DNA of 64,000 bases from Ancylobacter sp. IITR112 (GCF_041415945.1 NZ_JBGCUS010000001.1:2418001-2482000), one strand, 5' to 3'; counted from the stretch's first letter, positions 47,393-56,978 are shown. Made by a program: numbers and translations. Notes: generated by a model from the letters alone, not told the origin.

Positions 47393-48376
47393 ATGATCCG
47401 CCTAACGCGAATCGTGTCGGCAATCGCCGGCACTCTCTTGCTTGCCGCGACGGCGTCGGCCGAGCCCATCGAGATCAAGCTCGGCCATGTCGGCGAGCCC
47501 GGCTCGCTGTTCGACCAGACCTCCCAGGAATTCGCCAAGCGCGCCAACGCCAAGCTCGGCGACAAGGCTCATGTCGCCATCTATGGCTCCAGCCAGCTCG
47601 GCGGCGACACCGAACTGCTCAAGAAGCTCAAGCTCGGCACCGTCGACCTTGCCCTCCCCTCGACCGTGATGACGACGGTTGCGCCGGAGTTCGGCCTGTT
47701 CGAGATGCCCTATCTGGTCAAGGACCGCGACCACGCGGCCAAGATCCGCGACGCCATCATCACCCCGGTGCTTGTGCCGATCGCCAAGGACAAGGGCTAC
47801 GAGATCATCGGCGTGTGGGAAAACGGCATCCGCCACGTCACCAACAACACCCGGCCGATCAACAAGCCCGAGGACCTCAAGGGCATCAAGCTGCGCGTCC
47901 CGCAGGGCGTGTGGCGCGTGCGCATGTTCCAGGCCTATGGCGCGACGCCGAGCCCGATGGCGCTGTCGGAAGTCTTCGTCGCCCTGCAGACCGGCGTGAT
48001 GGACGGCCAGGAGAACCCGCTGGCCCAGATCTACCCCTCGCGCTTCCAGGAAGTGCAGAAATATCTCTCGCTCACCGGCCATGTCTACACGCCCGCCTAT
48101 CTCACCGCCGGCCGTAGCTGGTCGAAGCTGCCGCCCGACGTTCAGAAGGCGCTGATCGAGACCGCCGTCGAGATGCAGCCGGTGGCGCTGGAGATCGCCG
48201 CCAAGCTCGATGACGAGCTTCTCGGCAAGCTCAAGGATGCCGGCATGCAGGTGAACGAGGTCGACAAGACCGCCTTCATCGAAGCGTCGAAGCCGGTCTA
48301 TGAGGAATTCGCGAAGGAAGTTCCCGGCGGCCAGAAGCTGATCGACGACTCCCTCGCCCTCGGCAAGGGCTCCTGA
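47393..48376 (+). CDS. TRAP transporter solute-binding protein (DctP family)
   Basis: 327 residues. A signal peptide (TRIVSAIAGTLLLAATASAE) is followed by IEIKLGHVGEPGSLFDQTSQ and TVDLALPSTVMTTVAPEFGL; LKGIKLRVPQGVWRVRMFQA with FVALQTGVMDGQENPLAQIY contains the conserved DctP Arg (carboxylate binding) and the V-x-L-x-x-G-V-x-D-G-x-E-N signature. It binds an organic acid in the periplasm for the DctQM permease encoded next. The ligand is not predictable; the neighbouring GlcG-like protein suggests a 2-hydroxyacid. Start ATG 47393 is preceded by aaggag at 47381-47386. Confidence 0.94.
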   Translation: MIRLTRIVSAIAGTLLLAATASAEPIEIKLGHVGEPGSLFDQTSQEFAKRANAKLGDKAHVAIYGSSQLGGDTELLKKLKLGTVDLALPSTVMTTVAPEFGLFEMPYLVKDRDHAAKIRDAIITPVLVPIAKDKGYEIIGVWENGIRHVTNNTRPINKPEDLKGIKLRVPQGVWRVRMFQAYGATPSPMALSEVFVALQTGVMDGQENPLAQIYPSRFQEVQKYLSLTGHVYTPAYLTAGRSWSKLPPDVQKALIETAVEMQPVALEIAAKLDDELLGKLKDAGMQVNEVDKTAFIEASKPVYEEFAKEVPGGQKLIDDSLALGKGS

Positions 48377-48493
48377 GCCTCGCGGGCCGGCGCGCACGAC
48401 CGCCGCCGGCCCGCCCACCACCTTTCACTGCCGATATCCCCCCGCTCACTGCTGATTGCGCGGCCGAGCGCCCGCGCCCGTGGAACAGGACCC

Positions 48494-49042
48494 ATGCTCG
48501 CAATAAGAAGATCCTATGACCGGATCTTGGAAGTCATCGCCGCGCTGCTGATGGCGGCCCTGACCGGCATCATCGTTATCGGCTTCGTGTTCCGCGCCGT
48601 CGGTCTCTCCCTGGTCTGGTACGACGAGATCGCCTCGATCGGCCTGTGCTGGCTGACCTATTACGGCAGCGCCCTCGCCGCCCTGCGCGGCGCCCATATC
48701 GGCTTTCCCGGCATCGTCAACGCCTTCCCGCCGGGCCTGCGCGTGGCGAGCACCATTCTGGCCGAGGTGATCGTCCTCGCCTTCTTCGTCATCCTCACCG
48801 TGACCGGGCTTGAGGTGCTGGACATTCTGCAGGGCAGCACGCTGGTCTCGCTGCCGAATGTGTCGCTGGTCGTCACCCAGTCGGTGATCCCGATCACCGC
48901 CGTCCTGTTCATCATCGCCGAGCTGATGCGCTTTCCCGAAGTGCTGGCGGCCGCGCGCGGCGCCGGCTTCGAAGACCATGAGCTGAAGGAAGCGCTGGAA
49001 ACCGTTCACGAGACCCCGTCCGCCGGAGGCACCCCCCGATGA
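48494..49042 (+). CDS. TRAP transporter small permease (DctQ family)
   Basis: 182 residues with four predicted membrane helices (VIAALLMAALTGIIVIGFVF, then YDEIASIGLCWLTYYGSALA with the DctQ motif W-x-x-E/D and A, then EVIVLAFFVILTVTGLEVL and SVIPITAVLFIIAELMRF). Together with DctM it forms the Na+-driven permease. The C-terminal cytoplasmic tail is acidic. It overlaps dctM by ATGA and is 117 bases from dctP, a gap in which I see nothing notable. Confidence 0.92.
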   Translation: MLAIRRSYDRILEVIAALLMAALTGIIVIGFVFRAVGLSLVWYDEIASIGLCWLTYYGSALAALRGAHIGFPGIVNAFPPGLRVASTILAEVIVLAFFVILTVTGLEVLDILQGSTLVSLPNVSLVVTQSVIPITAVLFIIAELMRFPEVLAAARGAGFEDHELKEALETVHETPSAGGTPR

Positions 49043-50358
49043 CCAGCACGATGGGTCTGATGTTCCTCGGCCTGTTCGGCATGGTGCTGCTGAACGTGCC
49101 GATCGCGGTCGCTCTCGGCATGGTGGCGGTGGTCGCCATCTGGGCGACGCAGGGCGCCGACATGCTGCCGAATGTGGCGCTGGTCATGTTCGAGGGCGCG
49201 ACCAACTTCCCGTTGCTCGCCATTCCGCTGTTCATCCTGGCGGGCGGCATCATGAATTCGTCGTCGATCTCGCGGCGGCTGATCAATCTCGCCTCGGCGA
49301 TGCTCGGCTTCATCCGTGGCGGCCTCGCCATGGTGACCATCGGCTCGTCCATGTTCTTCGCCGAGATTTCCGGCTCGGCCGTGGCCGGCGTCGCCGCCCT
49401 CGGCTCGCTGCTGATCCCGGCGATGAAGAGCCGGGGTTACAGCAAGGAGTTCGCGGCGGCCATCTCGTCCTCTTCGGCCAGCCTGGCGATCATCCTGCCG
49501 CCCTCCATCCCGATGATCCTTTATGCGGTGATGGCGCAGGTCTCGGTGGTGAAGATGTTCATCTCCGGCCTGCTGCCTGGCCTGCTCGGCGGCGCCGGCC
49601 TTGCTCTGGCGAGCTGGTACTATGCGGTGAAGAACGACTTCCCCGTCGAGCAGCGCTTCGCCTGGAGCCGGCTGGTGACAGCGTTCCGGGAAGCCCTGTG
49701 GGCGCTGATGCTGCCGGTCATCATCCTCGGCGGCATCTTCGGCGGCTTCGTCACCGCCACCGAGGGCGCGGCTGTGGCCGTGGTCGCGGCGCTGTTCATC
49801 TCCATCGTGGTCTATCGCGAGCTGAGCCTGACGGCGCTGTATCGCGCCCTGGTCGACGGCGCGCTGCAGACGGCGGTGGTGATGCTGCTGGTCGCCTCCT
49901 CGGCGCTGGTCGGCGTGTTCCTCACCGAGAGCCGGGTGCCGCAGGCGCTGGCGAGCTCGATCGCCGAGTTCACCACCAACCCCTATCTCGTGCTGCTGCT
50001 GCTGAACGTGCTGTTCCTCATTCTCGGCATGTTCCTGCATTCAGCCGCCGCGATCATCCTCACCGTCCCCATCGTCCTGCCGTTGATCCAGCAGGTCGGC
50101 ATCGACCCCGTGCATTTCGGTCTGGTGCTGACGCTGAACCTCGCCATCGGCCAGCAGACCCCGCCGGTTGCCTCGGTGCTGATCGCCGCCTGCTCGATTG
50201 CCAAGGCGGACATATGGCAGACCACCAAGGCCAATCTCGGCTTCCTGTTGGTGCTGCTGGTGGTGCTGATGATCTGCACCTATGTTCCCTGGTTCGCACT
50301 GGCTCCGACCCAGTGGTTCTATGGCGACCCCTCCATCGGCGTCATGCCCACCAACTGA
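49039..50358 (+). CDS. TRAP transporter large permease (DctM family)
   Basis: 439 residues, the usual DctM length (about 430), with 11-12 hydrophobic helices. Characteristic segments: LLAIPLFILAGGIMNSSSIS, EISGSAVAGVAALGSLLIPA, SSASLAIILPPSIPMILYAV and LTLNLAIGQQTPPVASVLIA. It catalyses substrate uptake coupled to the sodium gradient. It ends just before a strong terminator (50384-50412), so the dctPQM operon is complete here. Confidence 0.94.
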   Translation: MTSTMGLMFLGLFGMVLLNVPIAVALGMVAVVAIWATQGADMLPNVALVMFEGATNFPLLAIPLFILAGGIMNSSSISRRLINLASAMLGFIRGGLAMVTIGSSMFFAEISGSAVAGVAALGSLLIPAMKSRGYSKEFAAAISSSSASLAIILPPSIPMILYAVMAQVSVVKMFISGLLPGLLGGAGLALASWYYAVKNDFPVEQRFAWSRLVTAFREALWALMLPVIILGGIFGGFVTATEGAAVAVVAALFISIVVYRELSLTALYRALVDGALQTAVVMLLVASSALVGVFLTESRVPQALASSIAEFTTNPYLVLLLLNVLFLILGMFLHSAAAIILTVPIVLPLIQQVGIDPVHFGLVLTLNLAIGQQTPPVASVLIAACSIAKADIWQTTKANLGFLLVLLVVLMICTYVPWFALAPTQWFYGDPSIGVMPTN

Positions 50359-50383
50359 CGGCCGACTGCGCCGGATACCCCAG

Positions 50384-50412
50384 CCTCCCCGGTCTCCGCC
50401 GGGGAGGTTTTT
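50384..50412 (+). terminator. Rho-independent terminator of the TRAP operon
   Basis: CCTCCCCGG (50384-50392) and CCGGGGAGG (50399-50407) form a perfect 9-bp stem with a 6-base loop, followed by TTTTT. Confidence 0.88.
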
Positions 50413-50452
50413 CTTTGCCTGCCGGGCGGCGGAAGACAGCCGCAACGCAAAA

Positions 50453-50481
50453 GGCCCCCCGCACGCCGAGTGCGGGGGGCC
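50453..50481 (-). terminator. Rho-independent terminator of the FAD/Fe-S oxidoreductase gene
   Basis: GGCCCCCCGCAC and GTGCGGGGGGCC form a perfect 12-bp stem with a 5-base loop. On the minus strand it is followed by TTTTGCG, downstream of the stop at 50512. Confidence 0.82.
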
Positions 50482-50511
50482 CTGGCAGGACAGGCAGTCT
50501 GGCGCGTGGCT

Positions 50512-53487
50512 CTACTCCGCCGCTTCCAGCCGGCGCGCCGGCGCTCCCGCGCGTGCCGCCGCGAGGCTTTGCGCGAGCACCTGCACCACATGCACCGCCT
50601 CGCGCGCAGCGCCGTCATGGATCTGGTGGCGGCAGGAGGTGCCATCGGCAACGATCAGCGTGCCCGGCTCCGCCTTGCGTACCGCCGGCAGCAGCGAGAG
50701 TTCGGCCATGGCCAGCGAGGTGTCGATGGTCTCGCTGTGATAGCCGAACGCCCCGGCCATGCCGCAGCAGCTCGATTCCACCGTCTCCACCTGCAGCCCG
50801 GGCACGAGGCGCAGCGCCTTCTCCACCGCGCCCATGGCGCCGAAGCTCTTCTGGTGGCAATGGCCGTGCAGCAGCGCCTTCTCCGCCAGCGGCGCCAGCG
50901 GCAGGTCGAAGCGGCCGGCGTCGATCTCGCGGGCGATGAATTCCTCGACCAGCAGCGCATGAGCGGCGAGCGTCTGCGTCCCCTCCCCCGGCAGCATCGA
51001 CGGGAGTTCGTCGCGGAAAGCGAGCAGGCAACTCGGCTCCAGCCCCACCACCGGCACGCCGCGCGCGACGAAGGGGGCATAGGTCTCCACCACCCGCCGC
51101 GCCTCGGCCTTCGCCTCATCCACCAGCCCAGCCGAGAGGAAGGTGCGCCCGCAGCACAGGGCGCGGCGGTTGCCGTCGACGGGACGCGGCATGTGCACGC
51201 GGTAGCCCGCCGCGGTCAGCACGTCGAGCGCGGCGACGATATTCTCTTTCTCGAACCAGCGGTTGAAGGTGTCGGCGAACAGCACCACCTCGCGCCCGCC
51301 CTCCGGCCCGAAGGCCACCGCATCTTCACGGAAGGCGTCGGCGCGCCAGCGCGGCAGAGAGCGGCGGGCGCTGAACTGGGCCAGAATCTCCGAGAACTTC
51401 GCCGCCCCTGGCAGCCGGTCGCGCAGGTTCAGCAGCCACGGCACGCGGGCGGCGAGGCCGGCATAATGGGGCAGATAGGCGACAAGGCGCTGGTGCAGGC
51501 TGATGCCCTTCGCCTTCGCCCGCGCCGCCAGCGCCTCGATTTTCATCTTGGCCATGTCGACGCCGGTGGGGCACTCCCGCCGGCAGCCCTTGCAGGAGAC
51601 GCAGAGCTTCAGCGTCTCCATCATCTCGTCGGAGGCGAGCGCGTCGGGACCGAGCCGGCCGGAAATGGCGAGACGCAGCGTGTTGGCGCGCCCGCGCGTC
51701 ACGTCCTTCTCGTCGCGGGTGACGCGGTAGCTCGGGCACATCACGCCGCCCACCGCCTTGCGGCAGGCGCCATTGTTGTTGCACATCTCGATGGCGCCCT
51801 GCAGGCCGCCGCCCTCGCCGGAATAGCCGGACCAGTCGAGGGCGGCCCGGATCGGCGCCACCTTGTAGTCCGGGGCGTAGCGGAACAGTTTGCGATCGTC
51901 GAATTTCGGCGCGCGGACGATCTTGCCGGGATTGTAGAGCCCGCCGGGGTCGAAGCGGTCCTTCACCTGCTCGAAGGCGCGCACCAGCCGGGTGCCGAAC
52001 ATCGTCTCGTGGAATTCCGAGCGCACGATGCCGTCGCCATGCTCGCCGGAATGCGAGCCCTTGTACTCGCGCACCATGGCGAAGGCTTCCTCGGCGATGG
52101 CGCGCATCGCCTTCACGTCCTTCTCCAACCGCAGGTTCAGCACCGGGCGCACATGCAGGCAGCCCTCGGAGGCGTGGGCGTACCAGGTGCCCTTGGTGCC
52201 GTTCTTCTCGAACACCTCGGTGAGCCGCGCCGTGTAGTCGGCGAGATGCAGCAGCGGCACGGCGCAGTCCTCGACGAAGGAGACCGGTTTTCCCGCCTGC
52301 TTCATCGACATCATGATGTTGAGGCCGGAGGTGCGCACATCGGCAATGGCCGCCTGCAGCCCGGCCTCGCGCACGCTCACCACGCCGCCCCAGCGGGCGC
52401 CCTCGCGGTCCCAGCCGAAGCCGAGATCGCCCATCGTGTCGTCCAGCAGCTTCAGCCGGCGCTCATTCTCCGCCTCATCTTCCGCGAACTCGACCAGAAG
52501 GATCGCATCCGGCGTGCCGCGCACGAACTGCTTCAGCGTCGCCTGGAACATCGGAATCTCGCTGGCCAGCGCCAGCAGGGTGGAATCCACCAGCTCGACC
52601 GCGATGGGCTTCAGCTTCACCAGATGCTGGGCGGCATCCATCGCTTGGTAGAAGCTGCCGAAATGGCAGGCGCCGATGACCTTCTTGCCGATCAGCGGCC
52701 ACAGCTTCAGCTCGATCCGCGTCGAATAGGCGAGCGTGCCCTCGGAACCGACGAGAATATGGGCGAGGTTGGTCCCCTGCGGCCGCGGCACCAGCGCGTC
52801 GAGATTGTAGCCGCCGACGCGCCGCTGCACGGCGGGAAAGCGCGCCGCCACTTCGTCCGCCTCGCGCGCGCCGAGGTCGAACAGGTCGCGCGCCAAAGGC
52901 GCCAGCGGCGACTCCGATGGCAGTGTCGCGAGATTGTGGTCCACCGCGCCGAAATGCGCCTTGGTGCCGTCGGCCAGCATGGCGTCGATGGACAGCACAT
53001 TGTCGCGCATCGTGCCGTAGCGCAGCGAGCGGCCGCCGCAGCTATTATTGCCGGCCATGCCGCCAATGGTGGCGCGGCTGGCGGTCGACACGTCCACCGG
53101 GAACCATAGACCGTGCGGCTTCAGCGCCCGGTTGAGGTCGTCGAGCACGATGCCCGGCTCGACCACGCAGCGCCGGTTCGCCACGTCGAGTTCCAGCACG
53201 CGGTTGAGATGCTTGGAGCCGTCGATGACGAGCGATTCGTTGATCGTCTGGCCGCATTGCGAGGTGCCGCCGCCGCGCGGGGTGACGGGAATGCCCTCGG
53301 CCCGGGCCAGCGCGATGGCGCGCTCGGCCTCTTGCGTGGTGCGTGGCACGACAACGCCCAGCGGCATAATCTGGTAGAACGAGGCATCGGTGGCATAGCG
53401 GCCGCGATTGAAGCGGTCGAACCACACATCTCCCGAGACTTCCGCCTTCAGACGCCGCTCCAGACCGGGCGTCAGCCGTGCCGCCAT
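50512..53487 (-). CDS. FAD-binding and Fe-S-containing oxidoreductase (YdiJ / D-2-hydroxyacid dehydrogenase type)
   Basis: 991 residues. The N-terminal FAD_binding_4 part has VTPRGGGTSQCGQTINESLV and GNNSCGGRSLRYGTM; an FAD-oxidase C-terminal domain follows (EHGDGIVRSEF). An iron-sulphur segment shows MCNNNGACRKAVGGVMCPSY and CVSCKGCRRECPTG. The C-terminus carries the CCG-type motifs (LCCGRTFLSAGL; ESSCCGMAGAFGYHS). E. coli YdiJ (1018 residues) oxidises D-2-hydroxyglutarate; the substrate here is probably a D-2-hydroxyacid. It is divergent from the serine-glyoxylate aminotransferase gene, sharing a promoter region with motif site B. Confidence 0.9.
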   Translation of the reverse strand: MAARLTPGLERRLKAEVSGDVWFDRFNRGRYATDASFYQIMPLGVVVPRTTQEAERAIALARAEGIPVTPRGGGTSQCGQTINESLVIDGSKHLNRVLELDVANRRCVVEPGIVLDDLNRALKPHGLWFPVDVSTASRATIGGMAGNNSCGGRSLRYGTMRDNVLSIDAMLADGTKAHFGAVDHNLATLPSESPLAPLARDLFDLGAREADEVAARFPAVQRRVGGYNLDALVPRPQGTNLAHILVGSEGTLAYSTRIELKLWPLIGKKVIGACHFGSFYQAMDAAQHLVKLKPIAVELVDSTLLALASEIPMFQATLKQFVRGTPDAILLVEFAEDEAENERRLKLLDDTMGDLGFGWDREGARWGGVVSVREAGLQAAIADVRTSGLNIMMSMKQAGKPVSFVEDCAVPLLHLADYTARLTEVFEKNGTKGTWYAHASEGCLHVRPVLNLRLEKDVKAMRAIAEEAFAMVREYKGSHSGEHGDGIVRSEFHETMFGTRLVRAFEQVKDRFDPGGLYNPGKIVRAPKFDDRKLFRYAPDYKVAPIRAALDWSGYSGEGGGLQGAIEMCNNNGACRKAVGGVMCPSYRVTRDEKDVTRGRANTLRLAISGRLGPDALASDEMMETLKLCVSCKGCRRECPTGVDMAKMKIEALAARAKAKGISLHQRLVAYLPHYAGLAARVPWLLNLRDRLPGAAKFSEILAQFSARRSLPRWRADAFREDAVAFGPEGGREVVLFADTFNRWFEKENIVAALDVLTAAGYRVHMPRPVDGNRRALCCGRTFLSAGLVDEAKAEARRVVETYAPFVARGVPVVGLEPSCLLAFRDELPSMLPGEGTQTLAAHALLVEEFIAREIDAGRFDLPLAPLAEKALLHGHCHQKSFGAMGAVEKALRLVPGLQVETVESSCCGMAGAFGYHSETIDTSLAMAELSLLPAVRKAEPGTLIVADGTSCRHQIHDGAAREAVHVVQVLAQSLAAARAGAPARRLEAAE

Positions 53488-53551
53488 GATGTCGTCGCTC
53501 CCTCACGTCCTTCTTCGCCGCGCATTTTGCGCCGCCCTGGACCGAAACGCA

Positions 53552-53578
53552 TTTTGCATTCATAATTCATTTATGCAA
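53552..53578. promoter_or_regulatory. Shared regulatory motif, site B, within an inverted repeat
   Basis: TTTTGCATTCATAATT at 53552-53567 is identical to site A. TTGCAT (53554-53559) and ATGCAA (53573-53578) form an inverted repeat around it. It lies between the divergent oxidoreductase and aminotransferase genes. Confidence 0.72.
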
Positions 53579-53666
53579 GATGGAGCGCGGAAGCGGGCCG
53601 CCGCCTTGCCCGCTCGCAGCCGTCCAAGAGGCGCGCGCCTCAGCGCCGACCAAGGGAGAGAACACC

Positions 53667-54872
53667 ATGTCCAGCAATGCCGCCCGGGTGGCGGGTCGTC
53701 ATTTCCTGCAGATTCCGGGTCCCACCCCGGTGCCCGACCGCATCCTGCGCGCGATGGACATGCCGACCATCGACCATCGCGGGCCCGAGTTCCAGAAGCT
53801 CGGCAAGCGCGTGCTGGACGGCATGAAGACCATTTTCAAGACCGCGAACCCGGTCATCATTTATCCCGCGTCCGGCACCGGCGCGTGGGAAGCCGCACTC
53901 GCCAATGTGCTCTCGCCCGGCGACAAGGTGCTGATGTTCGAGACAGGCCATTTCGCCACGCTGTGGAAGAACATGGCGATCAAGCTCGGCCTGCACCCGG
54001 AATTCATCGCCTCCGACTGGCGCATCGGCGCCGATGCCGCCGCCATCGAGGCGCGGCTGCGCGAGGACAAGGACCACGACATCAAGGCGGTCTGCGTGGT
54101 CCATAACGAGACCTCGACCGGCTGCATCTCGCTGATCCCGGAGGTCCGCAAGGCCATCGACGCCGCCGGCCACCCGGCGCTGCTTCTGGTCGACACCATC
54201 TCCTCGCTGGCTTCGATCGACTTCCGCCACGATGAATGGGGCGTCGACGTCACCGTCTCCGGCTCGCAGAAGGGGCTGATGCTGCCGCCCGGCCTCTCCT
54301 TCAACGCCATTTCCGACAAGGCGCTGGCGGCGGCGAAGAAGTCGACCATGCCCAAGCTGTTCTGGTCGTGGGAGGAGATGCTCCCCCACAATGAGAAGGG
54401 CTATTTCCCCTACACGCCCGGCACCAACCTGCTCTACGGCCTCGCCGAGGCCATCGACATGCTGCACGAGGAGGGGCTCGACAACGTCTTTGCCCGCCAC
54501 GACCGTCATGCCGAGGCCACCCGCCGCGCCGTGCGCGCCTGGGGCCTCGAAGTGCTCTGCCGCGATCCGAAATACTATTCGTCCTCGCTCACCGCCGTCA
54601 TGATGCCCGAGGGCCATGACGCCGATGCCTTCCGCGAGAAGACGCTGAACCATTTCGACATGTCGCTCGGCACCGGCCTGACCAAACTGTCGGGCCGCGT
54701 CTTCCGCATCGGCCATCTCGGCGACACCAACGACCTTACCATTCTGGGCGCGCTGGCCGGCGTCGAGATGGGCCTGTCGGTTGCCGGTGTGCCGCACAGA
54801 CAAGGCGGCGTGCAGGCGGCGATGGATTATCTCACTGACTGCGCCCGCGGGACTGTCGGCGCCGCCGCCTGA
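53667..54872 (+). CDS. sgaA: Serine-glyoxylate / alanine-glyoxylate aminotransferase (class V)
   Basis: 401 residues; start at 53667 after gggagag. PLP-dependent fold with ASGTGAWEAAL (residues 68-78), LLLVDTISSLASIDFR, and SGSQKG with Lys202 as the expected PLP-binding residue. Family hallmarks include FLQIPGPTPVPDRILRAM and PYTPGTNLLYGLAEA. It transfers the amino group of serine (or alanine) to glyoxylate, giving glycine and hydroxypyruvate, as in the serine cycle. Divergence from the oxidoreductase gene and motif B suggest co-induction with a glyoxylate-producing route. The preferred amino donor cannot be read from sequence. Confidence 0.92.
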   Translation: MSSNAARVAGRHFLQIPGPTPVPDRILRAMDMPTIDHRGPEFQKLGKRVLDGMKTIFKTANPVIIYPASGTGAWEAALANVLSPGDKVLMFETGHFATLWKNMAIKLGLHPEFIASDWRIGADAAAIEARLREDKDHDIKAVCVVHNETSTGCISLIPEVRKAIDAAGHPALLLVDTISSLASIDFRHDEWGVDVTVSGSQKGLMLPPGLSFNAISDKALAAAKKSTMPKLFWSWEEMLPHNEKGYFPYTPGTNLLYGLAEAIDMLHEEGLDNVFARHDRHAEATRRAVRAWGLEVLCRDPKYYSSSLTAVMMPEGHDADAFREKTLNHFDMSLGTGLTKLSGRVFRIGHLGDTNDLTILGALAGVEMGLSVAGVPHRQGGVQAAMDYLTDCARGTVGAAA

Positions 54873-54992
54873 CCCCCGCGCTCCGGCCGCGCGACCTTCG
54901 TTCACCTTGCGAAATTCGCCGGCCGGAGCGATTTAGGGTTTAGATTTCAGCAGATGCCGCGCCGGGTGCGCGGCAAGGTGGAGATTCGCCGG

Positions 54993-55679
54993 ATGGCGAT
55001 GTCGGACACGGCCATCATTCCGCGCCGCAGCCTGCATGACGAGCTGGCCGCGCAGTTGCGCGACATGCTGATGCGCGGCGATCTGAAGGCCGGCGACAAG
55101 ATCTCCGAACAGGCCCTGTGCCAGCGCTTCGGCGTCTCCCGCACACCGTTACGCGAGGCGCTGAAGGTGCTGGCCAATGAGGGGCTGGTGATCCTCTCCC
55201 CCAATCGCGGCGCCAGCGTCGCGCGCGTCTCGCCCGATGAGGTGGACGAGCTTTTCCCCATCATGGGGGCGATGGAAGCGCTGGCCGGCGAGGCCGCCTG
55301 TGCCCGCGCCAGCGATGCCGACATTGCGCGTGTGCAGGCGATGCATGAAGAGATGCTGGTGCATTACCGCGCCGGCGACCCGGCCGCCTATCTGCGCCTC
55401 AACCGCCGTATTCATGAGGCGTTCTTCGATCTCGCCGGCAATCACGCGCTGACCCAGCTCTACCAGACCCTGATGGTGCGCATCCACGCGGTGCGCTTCG
55501 TCGCGCAGAAGTCCAGCGAGCGCTGGCGCGAGGCGGTGGACGACCATGAGGAGATGATGGCCGCCCTGAAGGCACGCGACGGAGTCCGCCTCGGCGCCAT
55601 CCTCAAGCTGCACCTGCGCCACAAGGCGGCGATGGTGCATGAATCGCTGGAAGGCACGGATTCGCAGGCAGCCGAGTAA
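54993..55679 (+). CDS. GntR-family regulator with FCD domain (first copy)
   Basis: About 228 residues from ATG 54993 (upstream ATG 54954 and internal ATG 54999 are alternatives). The GntR winged helix reads LMRGDLKAGDKISEQALCQR, then FGVSRTPLREALKVLANEGL; the FCD ligand domain contains the metal-binding pattern with NRRIHEAFFDLAGN and HEEMMAALKARD. It follows the aminotransferase gene on the same strand, after 120 bases. No copy of the TTGCAT-N2-ATAATTA motif lies directly upstream. It is about 60% similar in pattern to the regulator at 57112. Confidence 0.9.
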   Translation: MAMSDTAIIPRRSLHDELAAQLRDMLMRGDLKAGDKISEQALCQRFGVSRTPLREALKVLANEGLVILSPNRGASVARVSPDEVDELFPIMGAMEALAGEAACARASDADIARVQAMHEEMLVHYRAGDPAAYLRLNRRIHEAFFDLAGNHALTQLYQTLMVRIHAVRFVAQKSSERWREAVDDHEEMMAALKARDGVRLGAILKLHLRHKAAMVHESLEGTDSQAAE

Positions 55680-55700
55680 GTGGGCGACCTGCAGACCGAA

Positions 55701-55790
55701 CGTCATCCCGGCCGCAGCGAAGCGGAGAGCCGGGATCGCTCTCCGCCCCACAGGCGACCCCGGAACGGCCCATGGCCGTCCGGGATGACG
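55701..55790. repeat. REP-like dispersed palindromic element, copy 2
   Basis: Begins CGTCATCCCGGCCGCAGCG, contains GAGAGCCGGGATCGCTC and ends GTCCGGGATGACG, in the intergenic space between the GntR gene and azoR (convergent). Its ends form an inverted repeat. Confidence 0.85.
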
Positions 55791-55805
55791 CTCTAAGACT
55801 TCCCC

Positions 55806-56399
55806 TCACGCCGCCTTCAGCTCGGCTGCGCTCTTCAGAGCGGCTTCCAGCGCCGCCTCGCGCCGCCCGGCGGAGACGCCCTCGGCGATGATGAATTCCG
55901 GCGCGATGCCGATGAAGCCGAACACCCAGCGCAGATAGGTCTCGGCGTGCTCGGCCACGGCGGCGAAGGCCGGATCGGCGTAGCTGCCGCCCCGCGCCAG
56001 CGCCACGATCACCCGCTTGCCGGTGGCCAGCCCTTCGGGGCCGCCCGCGCCATAGGCGAAGGTCTTGCCGGGTACGAGGATGCGGTCGATCCACGCCCGC
56101 AACTGGGTGGGCACCGAGAAATTATACATCGGCGCGCCGACCACCACGATGTCGGCGGCGAGAAACTCGTCGAGCGCCTGCTGGCTCGCCGCGTCGCCCT
56201 TGCCGCCCGACAGCGGATGGTCCGCCGGCAGGGAGGCGGGCGTCGCATGCGGCAGCGGATCGGCGGCGAGGTCACGGGACATCACCACAAGGGAGGGATC
56301 CGCCGCCGTGAGCCGCGCGACAATGGCGGCACTGACCTGCCGGCTCACCGACTGGTCGCCGAGGATGGAGGAATCGAGATGCAGAAGGGTGCGGGACAT
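55806..56399 (-). CDS. azoR: FMN-dependent NADH-azoreductase / quinone reductase
   Basis: 197 residues (E. coli AzoR is 201). Flavodoxin-like fold with [20 protein letters not shown] (FMN phosphate loop) and [20 protein letters not shown] (the conserved P-M-Y-N-F motif near the flavin). The enzyme reduces quinones or azo compounds with NADH as two-electron donor. It is divergent from an HxlR-type regulator (56462); in other bacteria such pairs respond to quinone or aldehyde stress. Confidence 0.93.
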   Translation of the reverse strand: MSRTLLHLDSSILGDQSVSRQVSAAIVARLTAADPSLVVMSRDLAADPLPHATPASLPADHPLSGGKGDAASQQALDEFLAADIVVVGAPMYNFSVPTQLRAWIDRILVPGKTFAYGAGGPEGLATGKRVIVALARGGSYADPAFAAVAEHAETYLRWVFGFIGIAPEFIIAEGVSAGRREAALEAALKSAAELKAA

Positions 56400-56413
56400 G
56401 GCACGACCGTGGC

Positions 56414-56447
56414 TAGCTAGTTACGATTTGTTACTTGGCCTAGCTAG
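56414..56447. promoter_or_regulatory. Candidate HxlR operator region
   Basis: Two TAGCTAG motifs (56414-56420 and 56441-56447) enclose a direct repeat GTTAC (56420-56424 and 56430-56434) in the 62-bp gap between azoR and the HxlR gene. Repeats of this spacing may be the regulator's binding site. Confidence 0.5.
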
Positions 56448-56461
56448 ATGCCTGCCCTTAC

Positions 56462-56920
56462 ATGGCGCAAGAACGCACATCGCTCACCCTGAGGCACACG
56501 GACGTGACTGAGGAACATCCACCTTTCCATACCGAAAGCTGCCTCGCGGTCAGCCGGGTGCTGGCCCGTGTCGGCGACAAATGGAGCGTGCTGATCGTCA
56601 TGCTGCTGGCCGGAGGCCCGCGTCGCTTCAACGAGATGAAGCGGATGATCAACGGCATTTCCCAGCGCATGCTCACCCTCACCCTGCGCGGGCTGGAACG
56701 CGACGGGCTGGTGTCGCGCACCGTCTACCCCACCATTCCCCCGCGCGTGGATTACGAACTGACGCCGCTCGGCCATTCGCTGCGCGAACCGGTGATGGCG
56801 CTCGGGCAATGGGTGGAGGCCAATCTCGCCGACATCGCCGAGGCGCAGGCGGAGTTTGACCGGCGCGCGGCGCCCGGTCCGGGCGATCGGCCACTGCAGC
56901 GGGCGGCGGGGATGCGTTAG
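56462..56920 (+). CDS. HxlR/MarR-like winged-helix regulator
   Basis: 152 residues. The HxlR domain is clear: [58 protein letters not shown] and [14 protein letters not shown]. HxlR regulators typically control neighbouring oxidoreductases in response to aldehydes or reactive quinones through an N-terminal cysteine; Cys near residue 27 fits this. It is divergent from azoR. The start at 56462 gives an extended N-terminus, and a later Met cannot be excluded. Confidence 0.9.
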   Translation: MAQERTSLTLRHTDVTEEHPPFHTESCLAVSRVLARVGDKWSVLIVMLLAGGPRRFNEMKRMINGISQRMLTLTLRGLERDGLVSRTVYPTIPPRVDYELTPLGHSLREPVMALGQWVEANLADIAEAQAEFDRRAAPGPGDRPLQRAAGMR

Positions 56921-56962
56921 GCGCGGGCAGGTTGCCCGCCCCAGTGAGCCGCGCGGCGTTTT

Positions 56963-56978
56963 ATAATTATTGATGCAA
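56963..56978. promoter_or_regulatory. Shared regulatory motif, site C (upstream of the second GntR gene)
   Basis: ATAATTATTGATGCAA, whose reverse complement TTGCATCAATAATTAT matches sites A and B except at two central bases. It is 133 bases before the GntR start, consistent with autoregulation. Confidence 0.6.

Noticed and set aside
50470-53109. 879-codon plus-strand open frame over the FAD/Fe-S oxidoreductase gene
   Set aside because: The minus strand encodes complete FAD, Fe-S and CCG motifs; the plus-strand frame is its shadow and has no recognisable domain.
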